A stretch of DNA of 42,774 bases from Dehalococcoidia bacterium (GTDB taxonomy: Bacteria; Chloroflexota; Dehalococcoidia; GIF9; AB-539-J10), in assembly GCA_030665785.1 (NCBI GenBank), contig DAOUZA010000004.1, positions 1 through 42,774 on the forward strand, in the 5' to 3' direction. A program made the translations under genes and the position numbers. The notes below the pieces were generated by a model that did not search any database, was not told where the DNA came from, and saw only the letters and a program-made list of their open reading frames with translations. Below are positions 14,015 through 21,452 of this stretch, one piece after another. Each line of letters starts with the position of its first letter. The first letter of the stretch is position 1.

Positions 14015-15337
14015 GTCTCTGTACTCACAGTAGCGGCACATCCATGAAGGGCATCTCGGAAGCTGGGCTACTGAAGTCGCCTTCTCCAGAAGTTCTATGC
14101 GACGTATTGCTTCAGCCTTTATGTCACCCAGGTTTCTGAACGAAACATCGTAGACCATCATCTTGGCATTCTCCTCGGAGACATTAGCATAGTAAAGGAA
14201 CAACCTGCCTTTAGGATGGTCTGTTAGGGCACAATCAAAGCCCAGGCGATAAAAATAATGAGGAAACGCTGAAGGTAGCCGCCCCCGTTCCACAAGCGAT
14301 TGAAATTTCGGGGTTCGCACCATAGTGGGCAAGCCCTGGCGGAGTCGAACCAAATCGCTGAGCGAAGCATATTGAACGGGCATATTCTCCACCTCGCCAG
14401 GAGAACCATAGCGTATAATATCCTTCAGAGCGCTTATGAAGCCTGCCTCATCTATTGAGCGGAGATATTCTCCCTGTTCCTCAGCCACTTTCCCCTCCGA
14501 CACAGTTTCCACGGATTTGCGACGCTCGAAATATGCCTTCCTGGGGAAGACGAGGTCATTAGCGTGAAGCTGCCGAGGTGGCTTTGGCTTGCCAAGCATG
14601 TCCAGCAGTCGCTGGCGGGTAACCTCATCAACTTGAACCTTTCCGGCTAACTCAGCAATCTTGTGTGATGAGGACACCGAGCTGGTGCTGCAATCACACA
14701 CTGCGGAATAGTCACATCCTCTGCCAAACCAGGCACAAACCGGTAAGTTGCTCGGGTCGTCGGAGATGAGCGCCTGAATCAATAAGTCTCGCCGGTGACG
14801 CATTTCCTCCCGAACCGCTTCCAGGTCGGGAAAAGCGACATGATAAGCGGTAAGGGGAACCGTACCCGATTCCTCCGCACCCTGTCGTTCGTAAATGACA
14901 ATCTCTCCCTCACCAACATTGACCATAGCACAATACATGCCCACCTGTTCAATATAAGTTGGCCTTTGCTGAAGTAGGCTCCTTCCTCTCGCCAATGCTG
15001 AAGTTGTCTTAACTTCCACCGGAACATTTTCATAGATGTCAATCTTGCCCACCACACCTTCAGCCTCCACAAATTGCTCCAGATACTCCTCGCGGGATAC
15101 AGCGAAACCAAAAATCTTATGAAACCCGGTCCCCTTCCACATAAGCTGTTGCTTTTCCAGAGGAGGGGTGATTTCAGGATGCTTCCTCTTAAAGTAAGCT
15201 TGCTTCAAATTGGTCAAATCAGTCACTGTAACACGATATGGAGGACGCCGACTCCTCAACTTTTCCATCACGGCGTCCTTAATCGAGCGATTAGCCTCGA
15301 TGTGGGATACATAAGGTGCAATATTAAACTCAGGCAT
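13997..15337 (-). CDS. RecB/Cas4-like PD-(D/E)XK protein with two modules
   Basis: The 446-residue protein starts with a complete RecB-family nuclease module: H73 (GTGFHKIFG), D100 (GKIDIYENV), E108 and K110 (PVEVKTT), Q131xxxY135 (IEQVGMYCAM), then a Cys cluster at 201-216 (CAWFGRGCDYSAVCDC). A second module from about 236 repeats the beginning (PPRQLHANDLVFPRKAYFERR against PPYRVTVTDLTNLKQAYFKRK) but has lost the DxE-x-K residues; it ends with another Cys cluster, CPSWMCRYCEYRDEC. Cas4 and AddB carry iron-sulfur clusters of this kind. The protein may be a DNA exonuclease with one active and one structural half. No cas genes or CRISPR repeats are near, so a CRISPR role is not supported. Confidence 0.75.
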   Translation of the reverse strand: MPEFNIAPYVSHIEANRSIKDAVMEKLRSRRPPYRVTVTDLTNLKQAYFKRKHPEITPPLEKQQLMWKGTGFHKIFGFAVSREEYLEQFVEAEGVVGKIDIYENVPVEVKTTSALARGRSLLQQRPTYIEQVGMYCAMVNVGEGEIVIYERQGAEESGTVPLTAYHVAFPDLEAVREEMRHRRDLLIQALISDDPSNLPVCAWFGRGCDYSAVCDCSTSSVSSSHKIAELAGKVQVDEVTRQRLLDMLGKPKPPRQLHANDLVFPRKAYFERRKSVETVSEGKVAEEQGEYLRSIDEAGFISALKDIIRYGSPGEVENMPVQYASLSDLVRLRQGLPTMVRTPKFQSLVERGRLPSAFPHYFYRLGFDCALTDHPKGRLFLYYANVSEENAKMMVYDVSFRNLGDIKAEAIRRIELLEKATSVAQLPRCPSWMCRYCEYRDECVEI

Positions 15338-15394
15338 CTTGCTGTCTACTATATCTAAATCTTAGGCCCAAATCTTATCCTTAAGATACAAACA

Positions 15395-15829
15395 TCAAAC
15401 CGGGATGGTTGTGTATTCTCCGCTAAGGCATACCGGAATCAGACCACCTGCCAGACCGACCGTTGCCTTTATAGGCCTTATTGCATGAGGAATCCCTTTG
15501 GGGATATAAACAGCCCCTGGTGTAGCTACTTCATAAAACTCATCATCCAGCATTACCTCAAACGTTATCGCATCTTTTTCACCTATCATCAGATACATTT
15601 CATCAAAATCATGCTTATGTGGCGTAGCCTTTCCAACTGTATCCATGGCATCTATCATCTCCTGGGTGATTTCTTTTATGAACACATATAAAGCCCATGC
15701 CTTTGCCTCTGGAACCAGGTCTTTGCCCATAAGAACGGGAAACGGGATTACACTGCCCAGTTCATGACTGGGTAATTCATTTACGTTTATTGGCCTTCTT
15801 ACAATAAGATGCTCGTTTCTTTTACTCAT
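15395..15829 (-). CDS. Cupin domain protein
   Basis: A 144-residue single-domain cupin. The metal motif is seen as PHKHDFDEMYLMIG (His, His and Glu) and later GIPHAI (His), with PGAVYIPKGIPHAIRP as the second cupin motif. The substrate is unknown; related small cupins are often annotated as uncharacterised or as isomerases and dioxygenases. A GGAGG box precedes the ATG. It is alone between the RecB/Cas4-like gene and a 400-base gap, with no clear link to either. Confidence 0.85.
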   Translation of the reverse strand: MSKRNEHLIVRRPINVNELPSHELGSVIPFPVLMGKDLVPEAKAWALYVFIKEITQEMIDAMDTVGKATPHKHDFDEMYLMIGEKDAITFEVMLDDEFYEVATPGAVYIPKGIPHAIRPIKATVGLAGGLIPVCLSGEYTTIPV

Positions 15830-16234
15830 AATTGACCTCCTTATAATTTATGAACTTTAAATTTTCTTTCACAGAAATTTGCGAGAGCACTTATCTAGAT
15901 GAGCATTCCTCCGTCGTAGGGAGCATGACATAGCATTGACCTGAGTATCCTGGTTGGGCTGGAGTAAGTTCGAAATTCATGCTGAATGCCTCTCCAGCAG
16001 CCCATCTTCTTTCCTGTGGTGCTGATGAACCCATATTAAATCAGTTTACCTTTTTTGCAACTTCAGTTCCAGCCCAGACCTCAGATATGTCACCAGACCA
16101 AAAGGAGCATAGAGGATTTTGTAGCATCCCTTGCCATCTTATCCCCGAGGCAACAACAAAAGTCAATCAGGTATGTTGGGCTTTCCAGTAGAAAGCCTCT
16201 CAAGAACAGCTTACGGGATATTTAAGAGCTCGTT
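15830..16234. other. Gene-free stretch with possible gene remnants
   Basis: No intact gene is convincing here. On the minus strand, ATG at 15980 reads MNFELTPAQ, the usual first residues of an acyl-CoA dehydrogenase, but it stops within 30 residues. Another minus frame ends YDGGMLI before TAG at about 15897, which resembles the C-terminus of short-chain dehydrogenases. These could be scraps of deleted fatty-acid type genes, or chance. A 70-codon plus-strand frame (15979-16191) has no recognisable features. Confidence 0.3.
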
Positions 16235-17320
16235 CTACTGCCATGCCTTCAGGCGCTTGAAAGCCTCCAGCTTCTCTCTATCGCCGATTTTGGCTTTGTC
16301 CAGAGCCTGAGCCAGAAACTGGATGCTGCTATCGTAAGTTTTCCTGTCTACAGGGTAAGGATGGCCATCCTTACCGCCATGGGCAAAACTATAGCTTGCC
16401 GGGTCACGCAGGCTTACCGGTGTGTCATAAATTAATTCCGAAATAAGGCTTAAGGCACGAAGTGTCTTTGCTCCTACCCCTTCAAGCCCGAGCAGTGATT
16501 CGAAATTCTGCGGCTGGTGCTCATAAGCAATAGTGAAAATCTTACCCAGCCTGTCAGGGTGAATGTCCTCCAGTGTGATGTAAGGTCGCCGGGGCAGGTC
16601 CAATGTCTTCAACCTGTTTAGCTGGGTCACAATTTTATATGGTTTCTCCTCGGTGGCAACCTGAGCGATGACATCTCTTGCCTTTGTGCTCTCTGAGGCT
16701 ACCAGATTCAACGTCTCGCCTCTACCCTGAGAGCAAATAGCAGACTGAGGCTCGCAAACAAAATCGGTAACTCGCTCCCCCAGCCAGTGATATCGCCGCG
16801 CATAGCGGTTAACCTCGTTCATCCCCTGCTGAACAACTGCCCAGGAGCCATCTTTGGTAAAGAAGAAAGTATGATGATAAAGCTGGTAGCCATCCTGAAG
16901 AGCTGAGCTATCCACTTTAGCTGACATCCGACTGGCATAAACCAGAGGGGATGGATTTATCTTTAACAGATGTCCGAAACCCTCTATCTCAGCAGGGGTC
17001 TTTCGTGAAGTCCTGCCCTTGCCGCCGGCAACGAATAGGCCAAGTTCTTTCTCCAATCCTCTCATTCCTTCCTTTAAAGCGCCGCAAACTGTGGTGGTGA
17101 CGCCGCTGGAATGCCAGTCATAACCCAGAACACAACCAAAGGCTTGAAACCAGAAGGGGTCGGAAAGACGACGAAGCATCTCCTCAGCACTAAATTCATC
17201 AACGATGACAACAGTAATCTCTCGAGCAAGTTGGGACATCCGTCCGAACAGCCACGGCGGCACCTTGCCATAATGCAGCGGCAGATTAGCAATCCCGGTT
17301 CTTTGTGCTGAGCCAGACAT
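16235..17320 (-). CDS. DUF763 family protein
   Basis: The product matches the DUF763 family: GIANLPLHYGKVPPWLFGRM near the start, LLRRLSDPFWFQAFGCVLGYDWHSSG and TTTVCGALKEGMRGLE are its typical blocks. A helix-hairpin-helix-like segment, LLGLEGVGAKTLRALSLIS, is near residue 265, followed by ASYSFAHGGKDGHPYPVDR, also conserved. The family occurs in archaea and scattered bacteria and has no settled function; HhH and the basic C-terminal region suggest nucleic-acid contact. I start at ATG 17320 rather than TTG 17326 because a TATAAT box ends ten bases before this ATG, leaving almost no leader. Confidence 0.85.
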   Translation of the reverse strand: MSGSAQRTGIANLPLHYGKVPPWLFGRMSQLAREITVVIVDEFSAEEMLRRLSDPFWFQAFGCVLGYDWHSSGVTTTVCGALKEGMRGLEKELGLFVAGGKGRTSRKTPAEIEGFGHLLKINPSPLVYASRMSAKVDSSALQDGYQLYHHTFFFTKDGSWAVVQQGMNEVNRYARRYHWLGERVTDFVCEPQSAICSQGRGETLNLVASESTKARDVIAQVATEEKPYKIVTQLNRLKTLDLPRRPYITLEDIHPDRLGKIFTIAYEHQPQNFESLLGLEGVGAKTLRALSLISELIYDTPVSLRDPASYSFAHGGKDGHPYPVDRKTYDSSIQFLAQALDKAKIGDREKLEAFKRLKAWQ

Positions 17321-17330
17321 TTTCAAGGAT

Positions 17331-17336
17331 ATTATA
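17331..17336 (-). promoter_or_regulatory. -10 box of the DUF763 gene, nearly leaderless
   Basis: TATAAT on the minus strand (17336-17331) is ten bases before the ATG at 17320. No -35 consensus and no Shine-Dalgarno sequence are evident. Confidence 0.4.
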
Positions 17337-17405
17337 CGCCAGTATCGCCAAGCGATTCTTGGGAGGATCCACCTGTATCAATAGGTTGCTGAACAAAAAA
17401 CGAAT

Positions 17406-17429
17406 TTCGTATATACTAAGTTATACGAA
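17406..17429. promoter_or_regulatory. Inverted repeat, candidate toxin-antitoxin operator
   Basis: TTCGTATA, eight-base spacer, TATACGAA form a perfect inverted repeat 34 bases before the antitoxin start and its AGGAGG box. Such sites are where antitoxin or toxin-antitoxin complexes repress their own promoter. The -10 box probably lies in or next to it. Confidence 0.6.
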
Positions 17430-17462
17430 CTCAATTACTAAGAATCTAACAGGAGGATAAGC

Positions 17463-17654
17463 ATGGCAAAATTTCAAGAGCAATATGTTGTAGATGAAAA
17501 AGGAAAGAAAACAGCAGTGATCATTCCGGTTGAGGAATATGAGGAGCTTCTAGAGGATATCCGCGACCTTGCAATTATCGCCGAACGTCGAGATGAACCT
17601 ACTATACCCTTTGAGGAGCTCAAAAAGAAGTTAAGGAAAGATGCGCTCTTATGA
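17463..17654 (+). CDS. Antitoxin of a RelE-type pair (Phd/YefM or RelB-like)
   Basis: The 63-residue protein begins with a beta-rich segment EQYVVDEKGKKTAVIIPVEEYEELLEDI, the pattern of small DNA-binding antitoxins (strand, strand, then helix), and ends with a flexible acidic-to-basic tail (TIPFEELKKKLRKDALL) likely to wrap the toxin. It has a strong AGGAGG ribosome binding site, overlaps the toxin gene by 14 bases, and follows a perfect inverted repeat that is a likely operator. Assignment rests mostly on the clear toxin partner. Confidence 0.85.
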   Translation: MAKFQEQYVVDEKGKKTAVIIPVEEYEELLEDIRDLAIIAERRDEPTIPFEELKKKLRKDALL

Positions 17655-17904
17655 GATTCAATGGAAACACTCAGCAGAGCGGGATTTACGGAACATTGAT
17701 CCACAACAGATTCCTCGGATTATCCAAGCCGTTGAGTCCCTTGTAAATAATCCACTTCCATCACAATCCCGTAAGCTTCGAGGCTCGGAACAGGATTATC
17801 GAATTCGCGTTGGGGATTACAGAGTAATTTACCAGGTAGATATCAAAGCGAAAGTGGTGACCATCTATCATGTCCGCCACCGTAGAGAAGCATATCGCAA
17901 GTGA
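17641..17904 (+). CDS. RelE/ParE family toxin
   Basis: An 87-residue toxin of the RelE/ParE fold. Typical features are YEIQWKHSAERDLRNID at the start, the central helix IPRIIQAVESL, and the C-terminal strands YRIRVGDYRVIYQVD and VVTIYHVRHRREAYR, with the basic residues (R, H, RR) and Tyr that in RelE cut ribosome-bound mRNA. It starts inside the antitoxin gene. It stands between the DUF763 gene and rtcA, in an otherwise housekeeping-like stretch. Confidence 0.9.
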   Translation: MRSYEIQWKHSAERDLRNIDPQQIPRIIQAVESLVNNPLPSQSRKLRGSEQDYRIRVGDYRVIYQVDIKAKVVTIYHVRHRREAYRK

Positions 17905-17957
17905 TGAGACCATTGTTTAACTTTGCTTAACACAACTAATAAATAGTACTACTCAGC

Positions 17958-18992
17958 ATGATAACCATAGATGGTGGTACCAAGTCTGGGAGTGGAACCA
18001 TAGTCCGCTATTCTGTGGCGCTGGCTAGCCTGTTGGGCAAAGAGATAAAGATACAAAATATCAGGGCGAAGAGGGATAAGCCGGGACTGAGGGCGCAACA
18101 TCTCAAGGCTATTCAGGCTTGCCGGGAGATGTGTCACGGCGAAGTAGAGAACGCCGCAGTTGGCTCTAAAAAGATAACTTATATCCCGAGAGAACGATTT
18201 AACGGTGGGGAATATGAGTGGGATATAGGAACGGCGGGCTCAACCACCATGTTCGCCCAGGCTCTGTTACCTCTGGCTTGCTTCGCCAAAAAGCCATCCA
18301 GATTCAGATTAGAAGGAGGGCTATTTCAGGATTTCGCCCCCTCAGCTTATCATATGAAATTTGTCCTTCTTCCGCTGCTCAAACAAATGGGTATCCAGGC
18401 AGAACTGGAAATAATCCGCCCTGGCTATGTACCCAAAGGTGGAGGCATTATCGAAATCCGGGTCGAGCCGATAGAGAAACTACAGCCCTTGAACCTTATT
18501 GAACAAGGTAAAATTACTAACATTAACGGAATTGCCCTCTCTTCACACCTGGAGGAGAAAAAGGTAAGCCAGAGGATGGCACAGGAATGCCAAAGAATAT
18601 TAAGCTCTCAAGGGTACAAAGTGGAAATCGAGGAGATTTATGACAAAAGCTCGCTTCAGGAGGGCGCCGCTCTGGTAATATATGCCGGGACAAGTTCAGG
18701 CAGCATAATTGGCTCAGATAGGGCGGGAAGACCGGGAAGAAGGTCGGAGTCCATCGGAAGATATGTAGCGCAAAATTTTATGGAGGATGTTAACACTGGT
18801 GCTACAGTTGATAGGTATATAGCTGACCAGGTTATAATTTATGCCGGGTTAGCTGAGGGAATTAGTCGATATTCAATTCCCAGAATTAGCGAACATGTTG
18901 AGACAAACTTGTGGCTAATCGAGGAATTCCTTGGTGCCAGGACAAAAATTAGTGATAATCTTATAATAGAAATAGAAGGAATTGGCTTTTGA
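17958..18992 (+). CDS. rtcA: RNA 3'-terminal phosphate cyclase
   Basis: RtcA uses ATP to turn a 3'-phosphate end of RNA into a 2',3'-cyclic phosphate through an adenylated enzyme. The 344-residue protein shows IDGGTKSGSGTIVRYSVALASLLGK at the N-terminus, NIRAKRDKPGLRAQHLKAI, EGGLFQDFAPS, GYVPKGGGIIEIRV, and the region of the nucleotidyl His at SEHVETNLWLIEEFLGA (near residue 313). A small deviation is GGTKSGSG where most have GGEGGGQ. No rtcB or rtcR is nearby. It overlaps sir2 by one base (TGATG), so the two are co-translated. Confidence 0.93.
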   Translation: MITIDGGTKSGSGTIVRYSVALASLLGKEIKIQNIRAKRDKPGLRAQHLKAIQACREMCHGEVENAAVGSKKITYIPRERFNGGEYEWDIGTAGSTTMFAQALLPLACFAKKPSRFRLEGGLFQDFAPSAYHMKFVLLPLLKQMGIQAELEIIRPGYVPKGGGIIEIRVEPIEKLQPLNLIEQGKITNINGIALSSHLEEKKVSQRMAQECQRILSSQGYKVEIEEIYDKSSLQEGAALVIYAGTSSGSIIGSDRAGRPGRRSESIGRYVAQNFMEDVNTGATVDRYIADQVIIYAGLAEGISRYSIPRISEHVETNLWLIEEFLGARTKISDNLIIEIEGIGF

Positions 18993-19834
18993 TGGAGGAA
19001 CTGATTAACCGTGCTGCAAGTGACCTGGTAGAAAGCAAATATGCTATTGCGTTAACCGGCGCCGGTATGTCCACTGAGTCAGGAATGCCCGACTTCAGGG
19101 GACCAAAAGGGCTCTGGACCAAGCATCCTGAGGCGGAAAAAAGAGCTTATGAGATTTATGGGAGGTTCCAGCAGAATCCAAAGGAATATTGGGAAGAAAG
19201 ATTGAGCGGCCATTCCTTATTAGGAGACCTATTAGGAGATCTAGGAAAAGTAGCACCAAATCCTGGTCATTACGCTTTAGCTGAATTAGAAAAGATGGGA
19301 TTTTTAAAATGTGTGATTACTCAAAACATTGATAATTTGCATGAAAGGGCAGGAAGCAAAAGCGTCCTGGATTATCATGGCAATGTCTTCAAACTCAGGT
19401 GTGTTTCCTGCAATGCTAGATATGATTTGGAAGAATATGATTTGCAAAAGCTAAGAGATGAGGGTAGATTGCCGCCCCTTTGTAAAAAGTGTGGGGGAGT
19501 AGTAAAGGATGACGTCGTCCATTTTAGAGAGCCAATACCTTTAGATATCGCAGAGGAGTCGGAGGAAGAAGCATTAAAATGCGACACGATGCTTATCTGT
19601 GGGACATCAGCAGTGGTCTATCCCTTTGCCAATCTACCCCTGATAGCAAGATTTCGCTCTGGAAGGTTACCTTCAGGCGTATACGCCAGGGGATACGGAA
19701 CCACTGTGAAAATAATCGAGGTGAATGCAGAGCCAACACCGCTTACTCAGGAGGGCATCTCAGATTACTTAATCCAGGGAAAGACCGGCGAGATATTGCC
19801 TCGAATAGTGGAACAGGTAAAGAAAGCTTCCTAG
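18992..19834 (+). CDS. Sir2 family NAD-dependent protein deacylase
   Basis: Sirtuins remove acyl groups from lysine using NAD+, giving nicotinamide and O-acyl-ADP-ribose. Visible motifs are ALTGAGMSTESGMPDFRGPKGLW, TQNIDNLHERAG, the catalytic His in LDYHGN, the zinc site with RCVSC and LCKKC, and GTSAVVYPFANLP. The ATG at 18992 is preferred to the TTG just before it. It is translated with rtcA. The nicotinamide it releases could be recycled by the nicotinamidase fusion 4 kb away. Length about 280 residues is somewhat more than the classical bacterial enzyme (about 245), due to a longer stretch after FRGPKGLW. Confidence 0.94.
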   Translation: MEELINRAASDLVESKYAIALTGAGMSTESGMPDFRGPKGLWTKHPEAEKRAYEIYGRFQQNPKEYWEERLSGHSLLGDLLGDLGKVAPNPGHYALAELEKMGFLKCVITQNIDNLHERAGSKSVLDYHGNVFKLRCVSCNARYDLEEYDLQKLRDEGRLPPLCKKCGGVVKDDVVHFREPIPLDIAEESEEEALKCDTMLICGTSAVVYPFANLPLIARFRSGRLPSGVYARGYGTTVKIIEVNAEPTPLTQEGISDYLIQGKTGEILPRIVEQVKKAS

Positions 19835-19894
19835 CCGCAACAACTTTCCTGCCGATAAGCTCCCAGGTAACGATAACCGCTTCTTTAACATTTG

Positions 19895-19903
19895 TGCTAT
19901 AAT
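19895..19903 (+). promoter_or_regulatory. Extended -10 promoter of the crotonase gene, leaderless type
   Basis: TGC-TATAAT (19895-19903) followed by six bases and the ATG at 19910. The expected transcription start is at or within a base of the ATG. No Shine-Dalgarno sequence is possible in such a transcript. Confidence 0.6.
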
Positions 19904-19909
19904 TTAGCT

Positions 19910-20707
19910 ATGGCAGACGTGGTTGAATTGCAAAATGTCATACTCGAGAAGAACGAGGGAATTGCCAGGATAACTTTAAACCGCCCTGATGTTATGAATG
20001 CCTTGAACGGCGTACTCACTGATGAATTGTGGACAGCCACTGAGGATGTGCGAGTTGACCGTGACATAAAGGTAGTTATCATAACTGGTGCCGGCAAGGC
20101 ATTCTGCACTGGATTGGACCTCAGCTATGCCGAGGAACTGGCCGAAGGACCCATGCTGGAAGTTGGTACGCTTCTGCGTAAGCTGCAGGCGGCTTTCAGA
20201 TTGGAACGGCTGGAAAAGCCGGTAATAGCAGCGATAAATGGCTTTGCCTTGGGGGAAGGATGCGACCTCGCCTTAGCTTGTGACTTCCGCTTAGCTTCGA
20301 AAAGGGCACGACTCGGAATGACATATACCCAGCTAGGCTTAGTCCCCGACGCTGGTGGGGCATGCCGGTTAATTCAACTCGTTGGTTTATCTAAAGCGAA
20401 GGAGCTTATTTTCTTCGGTGAGCCGATAAACACAAAAGAAGCCCTGCAGATAGGCATGATAGATAAAGTAGTCCCTGCTCAAGATTTAGACGCTGCTGCC
20501 CTTGAGCTGGCAAGAAGGTTAGCAACAAAATCACCCGGAGCTCTGGGGTTAGCCAAGAGAGCGATAAATACTTCACTTGAGGTTAGTCTAAAAGCAACCA
20601 TGGAGTTTGATTTGCGTGCTCAAAGCAGACGCTTTCAATCAGAAGATGCCCGTGAAGCTATAAAAGCTAGAATTCAGGAATTGAGAGCAGCTCCCAAAAT
20701 CGAGTAA
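19910..20707 (+). CDS. Enoyl-CoA hydratase/isomerase superfamily (crotonase) protein
   Basis: The protein is a crotonase-fold acyl-CoA enzyme of 265 residues: ITGAGKAFCTGLDLSYA forms the first part of the oxyanion hole, AAINGFALGEGCDLALACDFRLA the second, followed by LGLVPDAGGACRLIQLVG and a helical C-terminus. The two catalytic Glu of classical enoyl-CoA hydratase are not present: Asp stands in GCDLA and Thr in the MTYTQLG segment, while Asp occurs in VPDAGG. It may therefore be an isomerase, hydrolase or lyase rather than a hydratase. I start at ATG 19910 (MADVVELQN), not the upstream TTG/ATG, because of the promoter position. The 3' end is duplicated at 21558. Confidence 0.85.
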   Translation: MADVVELQNVILEKNEGIARITLNRPDVMNALNGVLTDELWTATEDVRVDRDIKVVIITGAGKAFCTGLDLSYAEELAEGPMLEVGTLLRKLQAAFRLERLEKPVIAAINGFALGEGCDLALACDFRLASKRARLGMTYTQLGLVPDAGGACRLIQLVGLSKAKELIFFGEPINTKEALQIGMIDKVVPAQDLDAAALELARRLATKSPGALGLAKRAINTSLEVSLKATMEFDLRAQSRRFQSEDAREAIKARIQELRAAPKIE

Positions 20708-20716
20708 AGGTTCCCT
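20631..20716 (+). repeat. Direct repeat, copy 1 (crotonase 3' end)
   Basis: These 86 bases, the last codons of the crotonase gene plus nine bases after the stop, recur at 21558-21643 with the same length and only a few differences (for example AAAGCT/AAGGCT and GCAGCTCCC/GCAACCCCC). Confidence 0.85.
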
Positions 20717-20746
20717 TTAATCCATTTTAGTTTTGGCTGAATCAAT

Positions 20747-20914
20747 TCAATGTTCCTTGATCCACTTAACTAAATCTTCCTTCAGGAATACCTTTCTCCG
20801 CGCTATCTTATGAGACGGTAAACCTTGACCCATAAGCTTGTATAGCGTTTGATGACTGATGCCCAGGAACTCCTGCGCTTCCTGAAAGGTAAGAAATATC
20901 CGCTCTATGTTTTC
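20747..20914 (-). CDS. Excisionase-type helix-turn-helix fragment
   Basis: On the minus strand a frame ending with TGA at 20747 reads FLTFQEAQEFLGISHQTLYK and goes on to GLPSHKIARRKVFLKEDLVKWI, the excisionase/MerR-like helix-turn-helix domain (about 55 residues). The frame stays open for some distance upstream, overlapping the antitoxin gene, but has no ATG, GTG or TTG start, so it may begin at a rare codon or be a decayed remnant. Such proteins accompany integrative elements or regulate small modules. It lies between the two crotonase repeats with the toxin-antitoxin pair. Confidence 0.55.
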   Translation of the reverse strand, partial: ENIERIFLTFQEAQEFLGISHQTLYKLMGQGLPSHKIARRKVFLKEDLVKWIKEH

Positions 20915-20971
20915 TGCCTTGCGTGGCGTTCTAGCGATAAAGTTGATATAATTTATGAACGAGGAAGCAAT

Positions 20972-21184
20972 ATGAAAGTCAAAGACCTTAGCGTTGAGGA
21001 GCTTAAGTTCTTAATTGAAGAAGCTGTGGAAGAGAAGCTTGAGGAAATCCTTGGTGACCCTGATTCGGGGCTTGAGCTCCGAGAGGAGGTCAAGGAAAGA
21101 CTTAGACGCTCTTTGACTGCTATGGAAGCTGGGGAAGAAGGGATTCCCCTTGAGCAAGTAATCAGCCAAGCTGGATTGAGCTAG
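20972..21184 (+). CDS. Antitoxin of the second RelE/ParE pair
   Basis: The 70-residue, acidic and helical product (MKVKDLSVEELKFLIEEAVEEKLEEIL, GIPLEQVISQAGL) matches a group of small antitoxins that begin with a 'K-x-LSVEEL' helix and precede RelE/ParE toxins. I use ATG 20972 because of the GAGGA box ten bases upstream; a longer reading from 20849 would run through the opposing helix-turn-helix fragment and is not credible. The toxin begins one base after the stop. Not related in sequence to the antitoxin at 17463. Confidence 0.8.
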   Translation: MKVKDLSVEELKFLIEEAVEEKLEEILGDPDSGLELREEVKERLRRSLTAMEAGEEGIPLEQVISQAGLS

Positions 21185-21185
21185 T

Positions 21186-21452
21186 ATGTCCTACCAAGTA
21201 CAGCTCATGCCTGAGGCTGCTAAGGCTCTATATCGTCTTGATAAGCCCGTCACCTACCGCATTGTAAACAAATTAAAGTGGCTATCACAGAACTTTGAAC
21301 ACATTACTCCTGAGTCACTTACTGGCGAATTCAGAACGCTATATAAACTCAGGATAGGCAGCTATCGAGTTCTATACACAGTGAACCGAGATAAACATGC
21401 CCTGGTAGTTCATCTTATTGGGCATCGGCGTGATATTTATGGTCGACCATAG
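21186..21452 (+). CDS. RelE/ParE family toxin, second pair
   Basis: An 88-residue toxin: YQVQLMPEAAKALYRLDKPV, the helix YRIVNKLKWLSQNF, then FRTLYKLRIGSYRVLYTVN and VVHLIGHRRDIYG, the RelE/ParE C-terminal strands with RxxY and GHRRDIY. It follows its antitoxin at one base. It shares the fold but not close sequence with the toxin at 17641. Its stop is directly followed by the truncated second crotonase copy, so the pair appears to have been placed within or next to a crotonase gene. Confidence 0.9.
   Translation: MSYQVQLMPEAAKALYRLDKPVTYRIVNKLKWLSQNFEHITPESLTGEFRTLYKLRIGSYRVLYTVNRDKHALVVHLIGHRRDIYGRP

Noticed and set aside
13997-15337. RecB/Cas4-like gene as evidence for a CRISPR-Cas locus
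   Set aside because: No cas1, cas2 or effector gene and no regularly spaced repeats are found on either side.
15979-16191. 70-codon plus-strand frame in the gap after the cupin gene
   Set aside because: Composition is not protein-like and the opposite strand shows better, though still weak, coding traces.
19892-19909. Upstream start for the crotonase (MCYNLA...)
   Set aside because: These codons lie on the -10 box of the gene itself and the family normally starts close to the ATG at 19910.
20849-20971. Longer start for the second antitoxin
   Set aside because: The extension runs antisense to the excisionase-type domain, looks unlike a protein, and a good ribosome binding site supports the ATG at 20972.
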